From contig CAJTLG010000005.1 of assembly GCA_910577395.1 (NCBI GenBank), positions 62,001 through 126,000 on the forward strand: a stretch of DNA of 64,000 nucleotides, read 5' to 3'. The notes under the pieces were generated by a model. The model saw only the letters and a program-made list of their open reading frames with translations, ran no database searches and had not been told where the DNA came from. The DNA comes from an uncultured Vampirovibrio sp. (GTDB lineage Bacteria > Cyanobacteriota > Vampirovibrionia > Gastranaerophilales > Gastranaerophilaceae). Of this stretch, positions 14,330 to 21,303 are shown one piece after another; positions within the stretch are counted from its first letter, which is position 1, and every line of letters starts with the position of its first letter. The translations under genes and the position numbers were made by a program.

Positions 14330-15538
14330 ATGTGGGAAAAGGATGTAAACGTTAATGAGGTTAAAGAAATCCTCACCAAAACCAAGGTATTTTTTGGTGC
14401 AGGCGCCATTAAAAAAATTGATGAAATAGCTGCAGACCTTAAAAATAAAGGGATTGATAAGGTTATAGTTGTTTCGGGTAAAGGCGCATACAAAATAACA
14501 GGCGCATGGGATTATGTGGAAGAGGCACTAAAAAAACACAATATCGGTTATGTGAACTATGCAAAAGTAACCCCTAACCCCACAACAGATAATATTGATG
14601 AGGCTGCAAAAATGGCCCTGGATTTTGGTGCAAAGGCAGTGATAGCAATTGGCGGCGGCAGTGCCATTGATACAGGCAAAAGCGTTGCAATTTTAATAGA
14701 ATATCCTGATAAAACGGGCGGAGAGCTTTATGAATACAAATTTAACCCTGAAAAGGCTGTTCCGATTGTTGCAATCAATCTAACCCACGGCACGGGCACA
14801 GAGGTGAACAGGTTTGCTGTTGCAACACTTTTAGAAAAAAATTATAAGCCTGCAATAGCCTATGATTGCATATACCCGACATATTCAATTGATGACCCTG
14901 CCCTTATGACAAAGCTTTCCGCTAATCAAACATTATATGTTTCAGTGGATGCGGTAAACCACGTGATAGAAGGTGCAACATCAAAGGTGGCCTCCCCGTA
15001 TGCTGTCACTCTTGCAAAAGAAACAATCCGTCTTGTTGCAAAATATCTGCCTGATGCCATTAAAAATCCTGAAGATTTAACCGCAAGGTATTTCCTTCTT
15101 TATGCATCCCTTCTTGGCGGGGTAGGGTTTGATAACGGGCTTTTGCATTATACCCATGCGCTTGAACATCCTCTAAGTGCCGTAAAGTCTGATTTATCTC
15201 ATGGCCTTGGGCTTGCAATGCTTTTGCCTTCAGTGGTTGAATGTATTTATAAAGATAAGGCGGCAACCTTAGCAGATATTTTAGAACCTATTGTGCCCGG
15301 TCTTAAAGGCGAGGCTGATGAGGCTAAAAAAGCAGCTGAAGGCGTGCAAAAATGGCTGTTTGATATCGGTATAAAAGAAAAACTTGAGGATATAGGCTTT
15401 AAAAGTGATGATGTTGAAAAATTATCAACTCTTGCATTTGAAACGCCCTCTCTTGGTATGCTTTTAGGGCTTGCACCGAATGAGGCCACAAAAGAAACGG
15501 TGTGCAGAATATATCAAACATCAATTAAGGCGATGTAA
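14330..15538 (+). CDS. Iron-containing (group III) alcohol dehydrogenase
   Basis: NAD(P)-dependent alcohol dehydrogenase of 402 residues that would reduce acetaldehyde to ethanol, regenerating NAD+. Seen: GGGSAIDTGKSVA (nucleotide site, about 105-117), THGTGTEVN, the metal ligand region DAVNHVIEG, and the Fe-binding His cluster in GLLHYTHALEHPLSAV and SHGLGLAMLLP. The ribosome site AAAGGGA is well placed. It lies in an apparent operon behind the XRE regulator, with pyruvate decarboxylase divergent on the other side of the regulator pair. Butanol or other alcohols are possible substrates. Confidence 0.92.
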   Translation: MWEKDVNVNEVKEILTKTKVFFGAGAIKKIDEIAADLKNKGIDKVIVVSGKGAYKITGAWDYVEEALKKHNIGYVNYAKVTPNPTTDNIDEAAKMALDFGAKAVIAIGGGSAIDTGKSVAILIEYPDKTGGELYEYKFNPEKAVPIVAINLTHGTGTEVNRFAVATLLEKNYKPAIAYDCIYPTYSIDDPALMTKLSANQTLYVSVDAVNHVIEGATSKVASPYAVTLAKETIRLVAKYLPDAIKNPEDLTARYFLLYASLLGGVGFDNGLLHYTHALEHPLSAVKSDLSHGLGLAMLLPSVVECIYKDKAATLADILEPIVPGLKGEADEAKKAAEGVQKWLFDIGIKEKLEDIGFKSDDVEKLSTLAFETPSLGMLLGLAPNEATKETVCRIYQTSIKAM

Positions 15539-15968
15539 TTATTTTCATATCCAAACGGCACAGTGCACCGCAGCTGAGGGCGAAGAGCAAACAGCGCACC
15601 GTAAAGGCAAGAGTACCCGGGCAATAGCCGGTACCACAGCTTGGGTATGTAAACGCGCTTTCGTTGAAGGCTATACCATGGTAAGAACTGCCTGAATAGA
15701 GCGTACCTGACCATATATGCTGCGGGTAGCATTTGTCTGCATCAAACCCCGTGCCGGGTGCGGCACCCTTGCATTTGGTAGGCTGCGGGGCTTGGGAACA
15801 CCGGCATGTTGCTCCTGTGGGTGTTTCGCCTGTTGTTCGTTTTGCTTTATACCAAAACTCACAAGGCTTACATTCTACGTCGCCATCGTAATGTTCCGTC
15901 ACTTGCTCTCCGCAAGTGCCTTGGGAACACCGGCATGTTGCTCCTGTGCCAAAATTTGCGATGTTTTA
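15525..15968 (-). pseudogene. Remnant of a cysteine-rich repeat protein
   Basis: An open frame on the - strand encodes a Cys-rich fragment with an internal repeat GATCRCSQ (twice) and CxC/CxxC pairs (VECKPCEFW, SCGTGYCPG). It begins after an in-frame stop near 15968, has no good start codon and runs into the 3' end of the alcohol dehydrogenase gene, so both ends look truncated. Related DNA, frameshifted, occurs at 23040-23168. Base composition is clearly more GC-rich than the neighbours, suggesting a decayed fragment of a surface or pilus-type protein acquired or duplicated by recombination. The identity of the parent is unknown. Confidence 0.5.
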
Positions 15969-16107
15969 ATTTAGTATTTTAGCCTAAACTCTAAAATATG
16001 CTAATATTTTGACCGCTTGTAAAATATTGTCGGACGGTAACATCTGCGATATGACCCTTTTTCTGTCAAAGCCCTTGAGCTTTAACACTCTTTATTTAGG
16101 TTCATCC

Positions 16108-16123
16108 TATTGTAACATAAAAA
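16108..16123 (-). promoter_or_regulatory. Extended -10 promoter-like copy of the SRP RNA promoter
   Basis: On the - strand the sequence TTTTTATGTTACAATA repeats that of the SRP RNA promoter. It would drive transcription leftward towards the Cys-rich remnant. No gene start or RNA was recognised behind it. A hairpin ending in TTTCTTTTT on the same strand lies just upstream. Confidence 0.35.
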
Positions 16124-16204
16124 GAAAGCCGCTAGACTTAGCGGCTACTAGACTTGGGGAGGAGGTTTTGAGTGAGAGCTCAGTTGCTCTCATATAATTT
16201 TTTT
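16115..16204 (+). ncRNA. Candidate two-hairpin small RNA
   Basis: Within the gap between the Cys-rich remnant and the methyltransferase, the + strand holds hairpin AGCCGCTA/TAGCGGCT (16127-16146), a single-stranded purine-rich linker containing GGGGAGGAGG (16155-16164), and hairpin TGAGAGC/GCTCTCA (16173-16192) followed by TATAATTTTTTTT. The last hairpin is an intrinsic terminator with no upstream + strand gene nearer than the alcohol dehydrogenase 600 nt away. The GGAGG linker resembles a ribosome site or CsrA-type target. No coding frame of note is present. Confidence 0.4.
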
Positions 16205-16384
16205 CGGCAGGTAAAATTTTTTCTTTAATTTTTTAAACCAATATCCTCCAAATGTATTAATTTCTGCTTTGCATAAAATTTCTACTGCATTAGGTTGATT
16301 TCAAATACTAAACATTTGAATATACTACCTCAATGTAGGAGGACTTTATATTTTAAAGCCTGATTAATATTTGAGGGGAAGATA

Positions 16385-17272
16385 ATGGCAAAGAATGTTT
16401 CTAAAAAAAAGGCTGCAGAGGTTGAAAAAGCCCAAGGGCTAAGGGTTGTTACCGCACCCAAGACAAAACCCTATAATGATATAGATTTAAATAACTGGAA
16501 ACTTTATTCACATATTAAAACAGGTTCTTTGTGGGAATTTGCCTCTCGTGATAAATCAAACGGACACAGCTATGATTATCACGGTAACTATATTCCCCAG
16601 ATTGCTACCCAATTATTTGAAAGATTTACCAAAAAAAATGATATTGTGCTTGATATGTTTTTTGGCAGCGGCACCAGTGCAATTGAGGCCCTTAATATGG
16701 AAAGAAGGTGCATCGGGGTAGAATTAAAGCAGGATATGGTGGATTACGTTTCAAAAAAATTCTCTAAAAAAGAACTGGTAACAGATGTAAATATTATCTG
16801 CGGCGATTCTGCAAGCGAAACAACAAAAGAAAAAATCAAAGCAAGGCTTGAGATTATGGGTAAAGAAACCGACAAAGACAAAGCCCAGTTTGTCGTTTTG
16901 CACCCGCCCTATGATGATATTATTAAATTTTCCGATAAAAAAGAGGACCTTTCAAATTGTGAAACAACGGAAGAATTTTATTATTTATTTGAAAAGGTTG
17001 CAAAAAATGCCTATGATTTGCTTGAAAAAGGCAGATTTGCAGCCCTGATTATAGGGGATGAATACAAAAATTCACGCGTTATTCCTCTTGGTTTTGAATG
17101 TATGAAAAGAATGGAAAATGTTGGTTTCATTACAAAAGCAATTGTAGTAAAAAATATAACCGGTAATGAAAAAGCAAAGGGCAAAACGGCAAATTTGTGG
17201 CGTTATCGGGCGCTTTCAGGCGGGTTTAACATTTTTGAACATGAATACATTATGACTTTCCAAAAGGTATAA
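16385..17272 (+). CDS. Orphan DNA adenine/cytosine-N4 methyltransferase
   Basis: A 295-residue amino-methyltransferase. The SAM-binding motif I reads LDMFFGSGTSAIEAL (about residue 93-107) and the catalytic motif IV is HPPY (about 176-179) in VVLHPPYDDIIKF. Motif I precedes motif IV, with a HGNYIPQIATQLFERF segment before it resembling motif X. The basic N-terminus (MAKNVSKKKAAEVEK) may bind DNA. The ribosome site GAGGGGAAG is strong. No restriction enzyme gene is adjacent, so it is an orphan, either regulatory or phage-derived. The methylated base and target cannot be read from sequence. Confidence 0.82.
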   Translation: MAKNVSKKKAAEVEKAQGLRVVTAPKTKPYNDIDLNNWKLYSHIKTGSLWEFASRDKSNGHSYDYHGNYIPQIATQLFERFTKKNDIVLDMFFGSGTSAIEALNMERRCIGVELKQDMVDYVSKKFSKKELVTDVNIICGDSASETTKEKIKARLEIMGKETDKDKAQFVVLHPPYDDIIKFSDKKEDLSNCETTEEFYYLFEKVAKNAYDLLEKGRFAALIIGDEYKNSRVIPLGFECMKRMENVGFITKAIVVKNITGNEKAKGKTANLWRYRALSGGFNIFEHEYIMTFQKV

Positions 17273-17307
17273 GGCCGCAGGCAACAATTAAATAACATTA
17301 CAAAAAG

Positions 17308-17327
17308 AGGCGGAAATATTTCCGCCT
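17308..17327. terminator. Perfect 20-bp palindrome, intrinsic terminator
   Basis: AGGCGGAAATATTTCCGCCT is fully self-complementary. On the - strand it is followed by CTTTTTG and on the + strand by TTG. It separates the convergent methyltransferase and the 53-residue gene and most likely terminates the latter, perhaps both. Confidence 0.75.
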
Positions 17328-17397
17328 TTGCTGAATTAAACTAAAATTTTAATTTAATGTTTTCAACTTTTAAAACACTTTTCCCGCTAAAGTTTTT

Positions 17398-17559
17398 TTA
17401 CATTAAGCCTAACATTTTTTTGTACCAACTGAAAGTTTCAAGTTCAATGCCATTAAATGTTGTTTTTAGACACTGTTTCTTGAGATAGTTTTGGAATTCA
17501 CTGTCAAACTTGGATTTACTGGGGGACTTGATTTTGAGTTTTTCTGCCAGAGTTGTCAT
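17398..17559 (-). CDS. Small protein of unknown function (53 residues)
   Basis: Not recognised. It starts MTTLAEKLKIKSPSKSKFDS and ends WYKKMLGLM; it is basic and largely helical. The start is fixed by a strong GGGAGGTG ribosome site 8 nt before ATG 17559, and a TATAAT box lies 56 nt upstream (17615-17620 on the - strand). It has its own terminator. Promoter, ribosome site and terminator together argue for a real gene despite its size. Confidence 0.6.
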   Translation of the reverse strand: MTTLAEKLKIKSPSKSKFDSEFQNYLKKQCLKTTFNGIELETFSWYKKMLGLM

Positions 17560-17614
17560 TAGCTGCACCTCCCGTTTTTTAAACACACACATAACACTTT
17601 AACAACATAAATTT

Positions 17615-17620
17615 ATTATA
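17615..17620 (-). promoter_or_regulatory. -10 box of the 53-residue protein gene
   Basis: TATAAT on the - strand, 56 nt upstream of the start codon, with no close -35 match. The 126-nt gap further upstream contains two TTTTTGTAA strings of unknown meaning. Confidence 0.4.
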
Positions 17621-17718
17621 TCATATTCAGATGATTTTATAAATACTGTAAATTCATTTTTTTGTCAGAAAAAGTCAAAAAATACACTTATTTTTGTAAA
17701 TTTTTGTAACGATTTATA

Positions 17719-18483
17719 CTATGAAACCTTATCTTGTTTTTCTGCCATATTTTTTATTTCACCCGCTAAAGCTCCGCCCTGGTGGTTTTTTGATGATATA
17801 TCCAGAAATCCGTATTTTTCTGCAACTCTCTTTTTAAGTTTTGCTTTATTTGGGTCAAAATCAAAAAATAACCTTGGATACAGGCTTACCCCTTCTGAAA
17901 AAAGTGGTTCATTTTTGCCTTCAAATACATCAGGATAAGTTTTTTTATGATACTCATGTGCAAGCACATTTAAAGCAAGACAATCAAGTTCTTCCTGAAT
18001 AGAATTTTCACTGTCCCCGTCTTTAGCATGGCCTATTTCATGGATTAAAGCCTCTGAAATTGCAAGAATATCACTAAATGATGCTAAATCTTTATAATTG
18101 GAATTTATAAGTGCAACAGGGGTTTTTTGTGTAGTATCAAGGCAGGCATGGACATCGGGGTTTGAAAATTCTGCATAAGAAACACTGATATTTTGGTGGT
18201 TTAAATATTCAACAGCCTCCATGCCGCTCATAAAGGGTAAATTTATCCCTAAGTTTTTCATATAAAGAATATCATTTGGTGAAAATTTAACTTTTGAAAG
18301 TTCTTTAATTGATTGGGTGATTGTGTCGCGCTGTGCGGGGTTTGCGCTTACAGGTTTAATATAAATTCCGCCTTTTGTTTTTGCATCGGCAGTATTTTTT
18401 ACAGTGTCCGCCTTTTTGCTGCCGGACTTTTTCAATAGTCCAAAGTTACCGTAAAATGCAGTATTTATACCGTTAATTTTCAT
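17719..18483 (-). CDS. Putative zinc metallopeptidase-like protein (HEIGH motif)
   Basis: A 254-residue protein with a single HExxH zinc motif in ALIHEIGHAKDG (about residue 155-166) followed 10-15 residues later by the acidic pair EELD, which could provide the third metal ligand. No secretion signal is present. The N-terminal KINGINTAFYGNFGLLKK segment looks like a lineage-specific leader seen in short proteins of this organism. The rest does not match a named peptidase family. ATG 18483 is preferred over the adjacent TTG. It is divergent from the four-domain regulator. The protease activity is inferred from the motif only. Confidence 0.6.
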   Translation of the reverse strand: MKINGINTAFYGNFGLLKKSGSKKADTVKNTADAKTKGGIYIKPVSANPAQRDTITQSIKELSKVKFSPNDILYMKNLGINLPFMSGMEAVEYLNHQNISVSYAEFSNPDVHACLDTTQKTPVALINSNYKDLASFSDILAISEALIHEIGHAKDGDSENSIQEELDCLALNVLAHEYHKKTYPDVFEGKNEPLFSEGVSLYPRLFFDFDPNKAKLKKRVAEKYGFLDISSKNHQGGALAGEIKNMAEKQDKVS

Positions 18484-18567
18484 CAAACACCAATAAGATA
18501 TTAAATTTATTTTACACTATAACGTCCAAAAATGGAAATTTTTGTTATGTTTATGGTTTATATTATG

Positions 18568-18573
18568 TATAAT
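18568..18573 (+). promoter_or_regulatory. -10 box close to the start of the four-domain regulator
   Basis: TATAAT lies 15 nt before the start codon at 18589, which puts the transcription start about 9 nt before the ATG, with no Shine-Dalgarno sequence. The mRNA would be almost leaderless. Confidence 0.45.
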
Positions 18574-18588
18574 TAAAAAAACAAACGT

Positions 18589-19734
18589 ATGAAAAAAATA
18601 CTTATAAGTGAAATTCATATGCCGCCGGCAGACATTAAAGACGGGCTTTTAAAAAATCTTACAAAAGACCGTATTATTTTAAAGTGGCTTATATCCTGGG
18701 TAGAGGACGGCTTAAAAAATAATATTTTCAATATAGGAGATTTAATCCCCCCTAAAAAAGAGTTCGCTAAGTACCATAATGTAAGCACCGGTACCGTGCA
18801 AAATGCTATCCGTTATGCGGAGGATTTAGGGTACTTTAAATCCCGCCAATGTATAGGCACAATGATAGCGGATAAAAATGAGCCAGATTTGGATGAAAAG
18901 GCTGTGTCTAAAAAAGATGCGGCTGTGGTACAAATAAAAAAATATATAATAGAAAACAAACTGCAAAAAGGTGACATACTGCCTGCGGCGCGTACTCTTG
19001 CAAATGAAATAGATACATCCCAAAATACGGTACGGCTTGCTCTTGAAGTTTTAATAAAAGAAAAAATTATAGCAACGAACTGCCCCAATACAAATAAGCC
19101 CTCAAAAATTTTAAATATTGATTATAAAGATATTGTGATTGAAAAAACAAGCCTTTCAAGGGAAGGTACTCTTTCAAAAAAACTATATACAAAAATAAAA
19201 CAATATATTGTTGAAAATTATAATATCAACGATAAAATTATGCCAAATGAAGATTTTGCAAAGCTTTTTAATGTAAGCGTGCGCACAATAAATGATGCAA
19301 TGAAAAAATTGAACAAGGAAAAAATCATTCTTTCTTTAAGGGGCCGGTACGGTACAAGATATATAAACGAGCCGGATAAACTGCTAAAACAAAAAGAGGG
19401 TGGCGAAAAATCAAAATTTATGTCTGCCCCAAAAAGTGCTGTTTCAAATATAAAAAATTCTTATTTATATAGCTGGCAGCGGGTTTTAGACCAGATTAAA
19501 AAATATATGATAACCCACCATGAGGCAGGGGATAAGCTTCCTTCCATGAAGGATTTAGCGGTGACTTTAAATGTTAGTTCTAACACCGTTAGAAGAGCTG
19601 TGAATGAACTTGTGGAGCAGGGGATATTATTTTGTCAAAGGGGAAAACATGGGGGCATATACATTGTGGAAATTCCTGCAAAAGAGGATGCCTTTACCTG
19701 GCTTGCGCTTAATCCGAAATTTTTAGTACAGTAG
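18589..19734 (+). CDS. Regulator with four tandem GntR-type winged-helix domains
   Basis: The 381 residues consist of four GntR-like winged helix-turn-helix domains and nothing else. They lie at about 27-95 (IPPKKEFAKYHNVSTGTVQN), 110-165 (LPAARTLANEIDTSQNTVRL), 195-260 (MPNEDFAKLFNVSVRTINDA) and 295-361 (LPSMKDLAVTLNVSSNTVRR). Each has the 'I..G..lp....a..l.vs..TVr.A...L...g' pattern; domains 1, 3 and 4 end in a wing with RGxxG-like turns. The usual C-terminal ligand domain (FCD, UTRA or aminotransferase) is absent. It may bind several operator half-sites as a monomer. The target is unknown. A divergent peptidase-like gene and the gene-free region downstream are its only neighbours. Confidence 0.85.
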   Translation: MKKILISEIHMPPADIKDGLLKNLTKDRIILKWLISWVEDGLKNNIFNIGDLIPPKKEFAKYHNVSTGTVQNAIRYAEDLGYFKSRQCIGTMIADKNEPDLDEKAVSKKDAAVVQIKKYIIENKLQKGDILPAARTLANEIDTSQNTVRLALEVLIKEKIIATNCPNTNKPSKILNIDYKDIVIEKTSLSREGTLSKKLYTKIKQYIVENYNINDKIMPNEDFAKLFNVSVRTINDAMKKLNKEKIILSLRGRYGTRYINEPDKLLKQKEGGEKSKFMSAPKSAVSNIKNSYLYSWQRVLDQIKKYMITHHEAGDKLPSMKDLAVTLNVSSNTVRRAVNELVEQGILFCQRGKHGGIYIVEIPAKEDAFTWLALNPKFLVQ

Positions 19735-20217
19735 GGGTTATTTTTGAATAGTTCTTTTTTCATTTCGGTAATCCCATTATCCTGTTATTCTGAACTCCTT
19801 CTTGGTTGCTCGCCTTCAACGGGCCGGCGGTAAAGCCGCCTTTTACCCTAGGCTCGCAATCCGCTTTCAGGGCCTAGGAATTTGAATAGTTCTCTTTCCA
19901 TTGCAGGATATTTTGGACAAAGACGCAGTACGTCGTCTTTTGTGTTTCGCAATTTAACTTTTTCCAATCACACGACTCTTTAATGGTCTTTTTACCAAAA
20001 TATCCCTTCATTTCAAGAGAAATAAGTTCTTGAGCTATTGATTTTTGAAAGCGTTAGCATAAGGTAATTAGAAACATTTAGTGAATGTATAAAGCGAACT
20101 TGTCTGAGCCGGTATGACCGTAAGCTTAGAGTACCGGCGAGTTGTGAGCAAGGAAAAGATGAACTTAATGTTTCTTTTACCGTTGCAGGTTCGCTTGAAA
20201 AAATTAATAGTGAAAGG
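19735..20217. other. 483-nt gene-free region rich in inverted repeats
   Basis: No credible gene. Seen: GGCGGTAAAGCCGCC (stem-loop near 19824), CCTAGG arms flanking 19849-19877, an 11-bp inverted repeat GGATATTTTGG/CCAAAATATCC (19906-19916 and 19995-20005) that encloses a hairpin AAAGACG/CGTCTTT (19919-19940), CCGGTA/TACCGG near 20110-20142, AGAAACATT/AATGTTTCT and AAGCGAAC/GTTCGCTT near 20070-20197, plus a degenerate direct repeat containing GAATAGTTCT (near 19748 and 19883). This density of complementary arms suggests structured RNA or a decayed mobile element. The strand is undetermined. Confidence 0.45.
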
Positions 20218-20445
20218 CTATTGCATTTCGAATTCAAATAAATCTTTTTCTTGTACATCAAGAGCAATGGCAATTTTACACAAAAGCCCGATAGTTGGAG
20301 TTTTTCTGCCTATTTCAATATTTCCGAGATGCTCTCTTGATATATCAAGAATCTCAGCAAGTTTATTTTGAGATAGGCCTCTTGCTTTTCTGTATTTGGC
20401 GATGTTTCTTCCTAATTTGTAAATTTTTGTAATCTTATTTGTCAC
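20218..20445 (-). CDS. XRE-family HTH regulator (module B)
   Basis: The 75 residues form one Cro/C1-type HTH domain: KYRKARGLSQNKLAEILDISREHLGNIEIGRKTPTIGLLCKIAIALDV, ending in an acidic tail. Its pattern is clearly related to the XRE protein of module A. The start is a GTG without a ribosome site; no ATG is available downstream before the domain. It is divergent from a 58-residue protein across a 7-3-7 palindrome, exactly as in module A. Probable function: repressor of the divergent gene and possibly of itself. Confidence 0.85.
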   Translation of the reverse strand: MTNKITKIYKLGRNIAKYRKARGLSQNKLAEILDISREHLGNIEIGRKTPTIGLLCKIAIALDVQEKDLFEFEMQ

Positions 20446-20466
20446 AAATTAATTATGCCACTACAC

Positions 20467-20497
20467 TATAATGTGTGTATGTAATCTAAAAGATTAC
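20467..20497 (+). promoter_or_regulatory. Promoter and 17-bp palindromic operator, XRE module B
   Basis: A TATAAT -10 box (20467-20472) is followed by the perfect inverted repeat GTAATCT-aaa-AGATTAC (20481-20497), which would cover the start of the small-protein transcript. The 7-3-7 layout is the same as in module A while the arm sequence differs, as expected for two diverged repressors. Confidence 0.65.
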
Positions 20498-20517
20498 AAA
20501 ATTAGGAAATAACAATA

Positions 20518-20694
20518 ATGAACAAACAAATATATAAAGAAATTAAAGAGGAGCTTATACAAGTTTTGGATTTAATGTCCATATTAAAATCCGGTCTGAA
20601 TAATATGAATAAACCTTTGAATGATACTGTTCCTTATGCTGTTCTTGCAAGTGTAATTGAAGAAAAAATCAGCAATGCTGTCGATGGAATGTAA
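20518..20694 (+). CDS. Small protein partner of divergent XRE regulator (copy B)
   Basis: A 58-residue acidic helical protein, not a named family. Aligned without gaps to the 65-residue protein of module A it shares about 20 of 54 positions, including LK..L.NM, DT.PYA.LA.VIE and KI. An AGGA ribosome site precedes ATG 20518. It is easily missed by size cut-offs. Recurrence next to an XRE gene in the same divergent arrangement strongly supports that it is real and functionally linked to the regulator. Confidence 0.72.
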   Translation: MNKQIYKEIKEELIQVLDLMSILKSGLNNMNKPLNDTVPYAVLASVIEEKISNAVDGM

Positions 20695-20796
20695 ATTTAT
20701 GTAACAAGTTTTTGTAAAACCATAAAGTTTAATTAAAAAATATCCGATAGCTAAAATGTAAGAACTTTGAAAGAACCAAACAAGGAGATGTTAGCT

Positions 20797-21162
20797 ATGG
20801 ACAAAATTAATCTTAATCTTTACGGATTGAATTACCAATCCCAGGTGCAAAAAAAGGATGATAAAAAAGCGGAAGAAGAAAAACAACCCGCTGTTGAGGC
20901 AAAAGGAAAAGATGTTGAAACAGGTGCATTGCTTGATGCTATGGCGCTTTCAGGGGTTCAAAATCTTACTTTTGCAGGATTAAATCAAATTAATCCGAAA
21001 GACTATCTTGATGATGAATCAATTGCAAGAATTCAAGCTGCAATGCCAATGTTTACAGGCGCTGTGGAAAGATTTACCAAGGTGATTGAAGAAGAATTTC
21101 CGGGCCTAAATGAGGCCCAGGTGCAGGAACTTGCACTGCAGGCAGCTGTAAAAACCGTATAA
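20797..21162 (+). CDS. Short lineage-type protein, unknown function
   Basis: Not recognised. The 121 residues start MDKINLNLYGLNYQ, then a Lys/Glu-rich low-complexity stretch (about 17-45), then a helical domain (ARIQAAMPMFTGAVERF, EFPGLNEAQVQELALQAAV). The start is fixed by AAGGAG 9 nt upstream of ATG 20797. No signal peptide. A structured 3' untranslated region with TCTCCTCTTT and a terminator follow it, the same arrangement as for the gene at 59737-60237, which is also a short protein with a similar N-terminal style. Confidence 0.65.
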   Translation: MDKINLNLYGLNYQSQVQKKDDKKAEEEKQPAVEAKGKDVETGALLDAMALSGVQNLTFAGLNQINPKDYLDDESIARIQAAMPMFTGAVERFTKVIEEEFPGLNEAQVQELALQAAVKTV

Positions 21163-21244
21163 ATAGGCGGTTTAAAGGCAGTTTATAAAAGAGTTTACTA
21201 ATTTCTCTCCTCTTTCCTATATCTCCATAGTTCTTTAAAAGTTT

Positions 21245-21283
21245 TCCCTCTTTCTAGCGCAAGCTTTAGAGAGGGATTTTTTT
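21245..21283 (+). terminator. Intrinsic terminator
   Basis: TCCCTC (21245-21250) and TCTA arms pair with TAGA and GAGGGA (up to 21276) around an AGC-GCA-AGCT inner stem, followed by TTTTTTT. It ends the transcript of the 121-residue protein. Confidence 0.75.
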
Positions 21284-21303
21284 ATGTTAAAATCGGAATA
21301 ATT

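Noticed and set aside
20013..20371. Two overlapping frames of about 85 codons on opposite strands near XRE module B
   Set aside because: Neither has a ribosome site or recognisable sequence, one overlaps the XRE gene antisense, and the region is better explained by inverted repeats.
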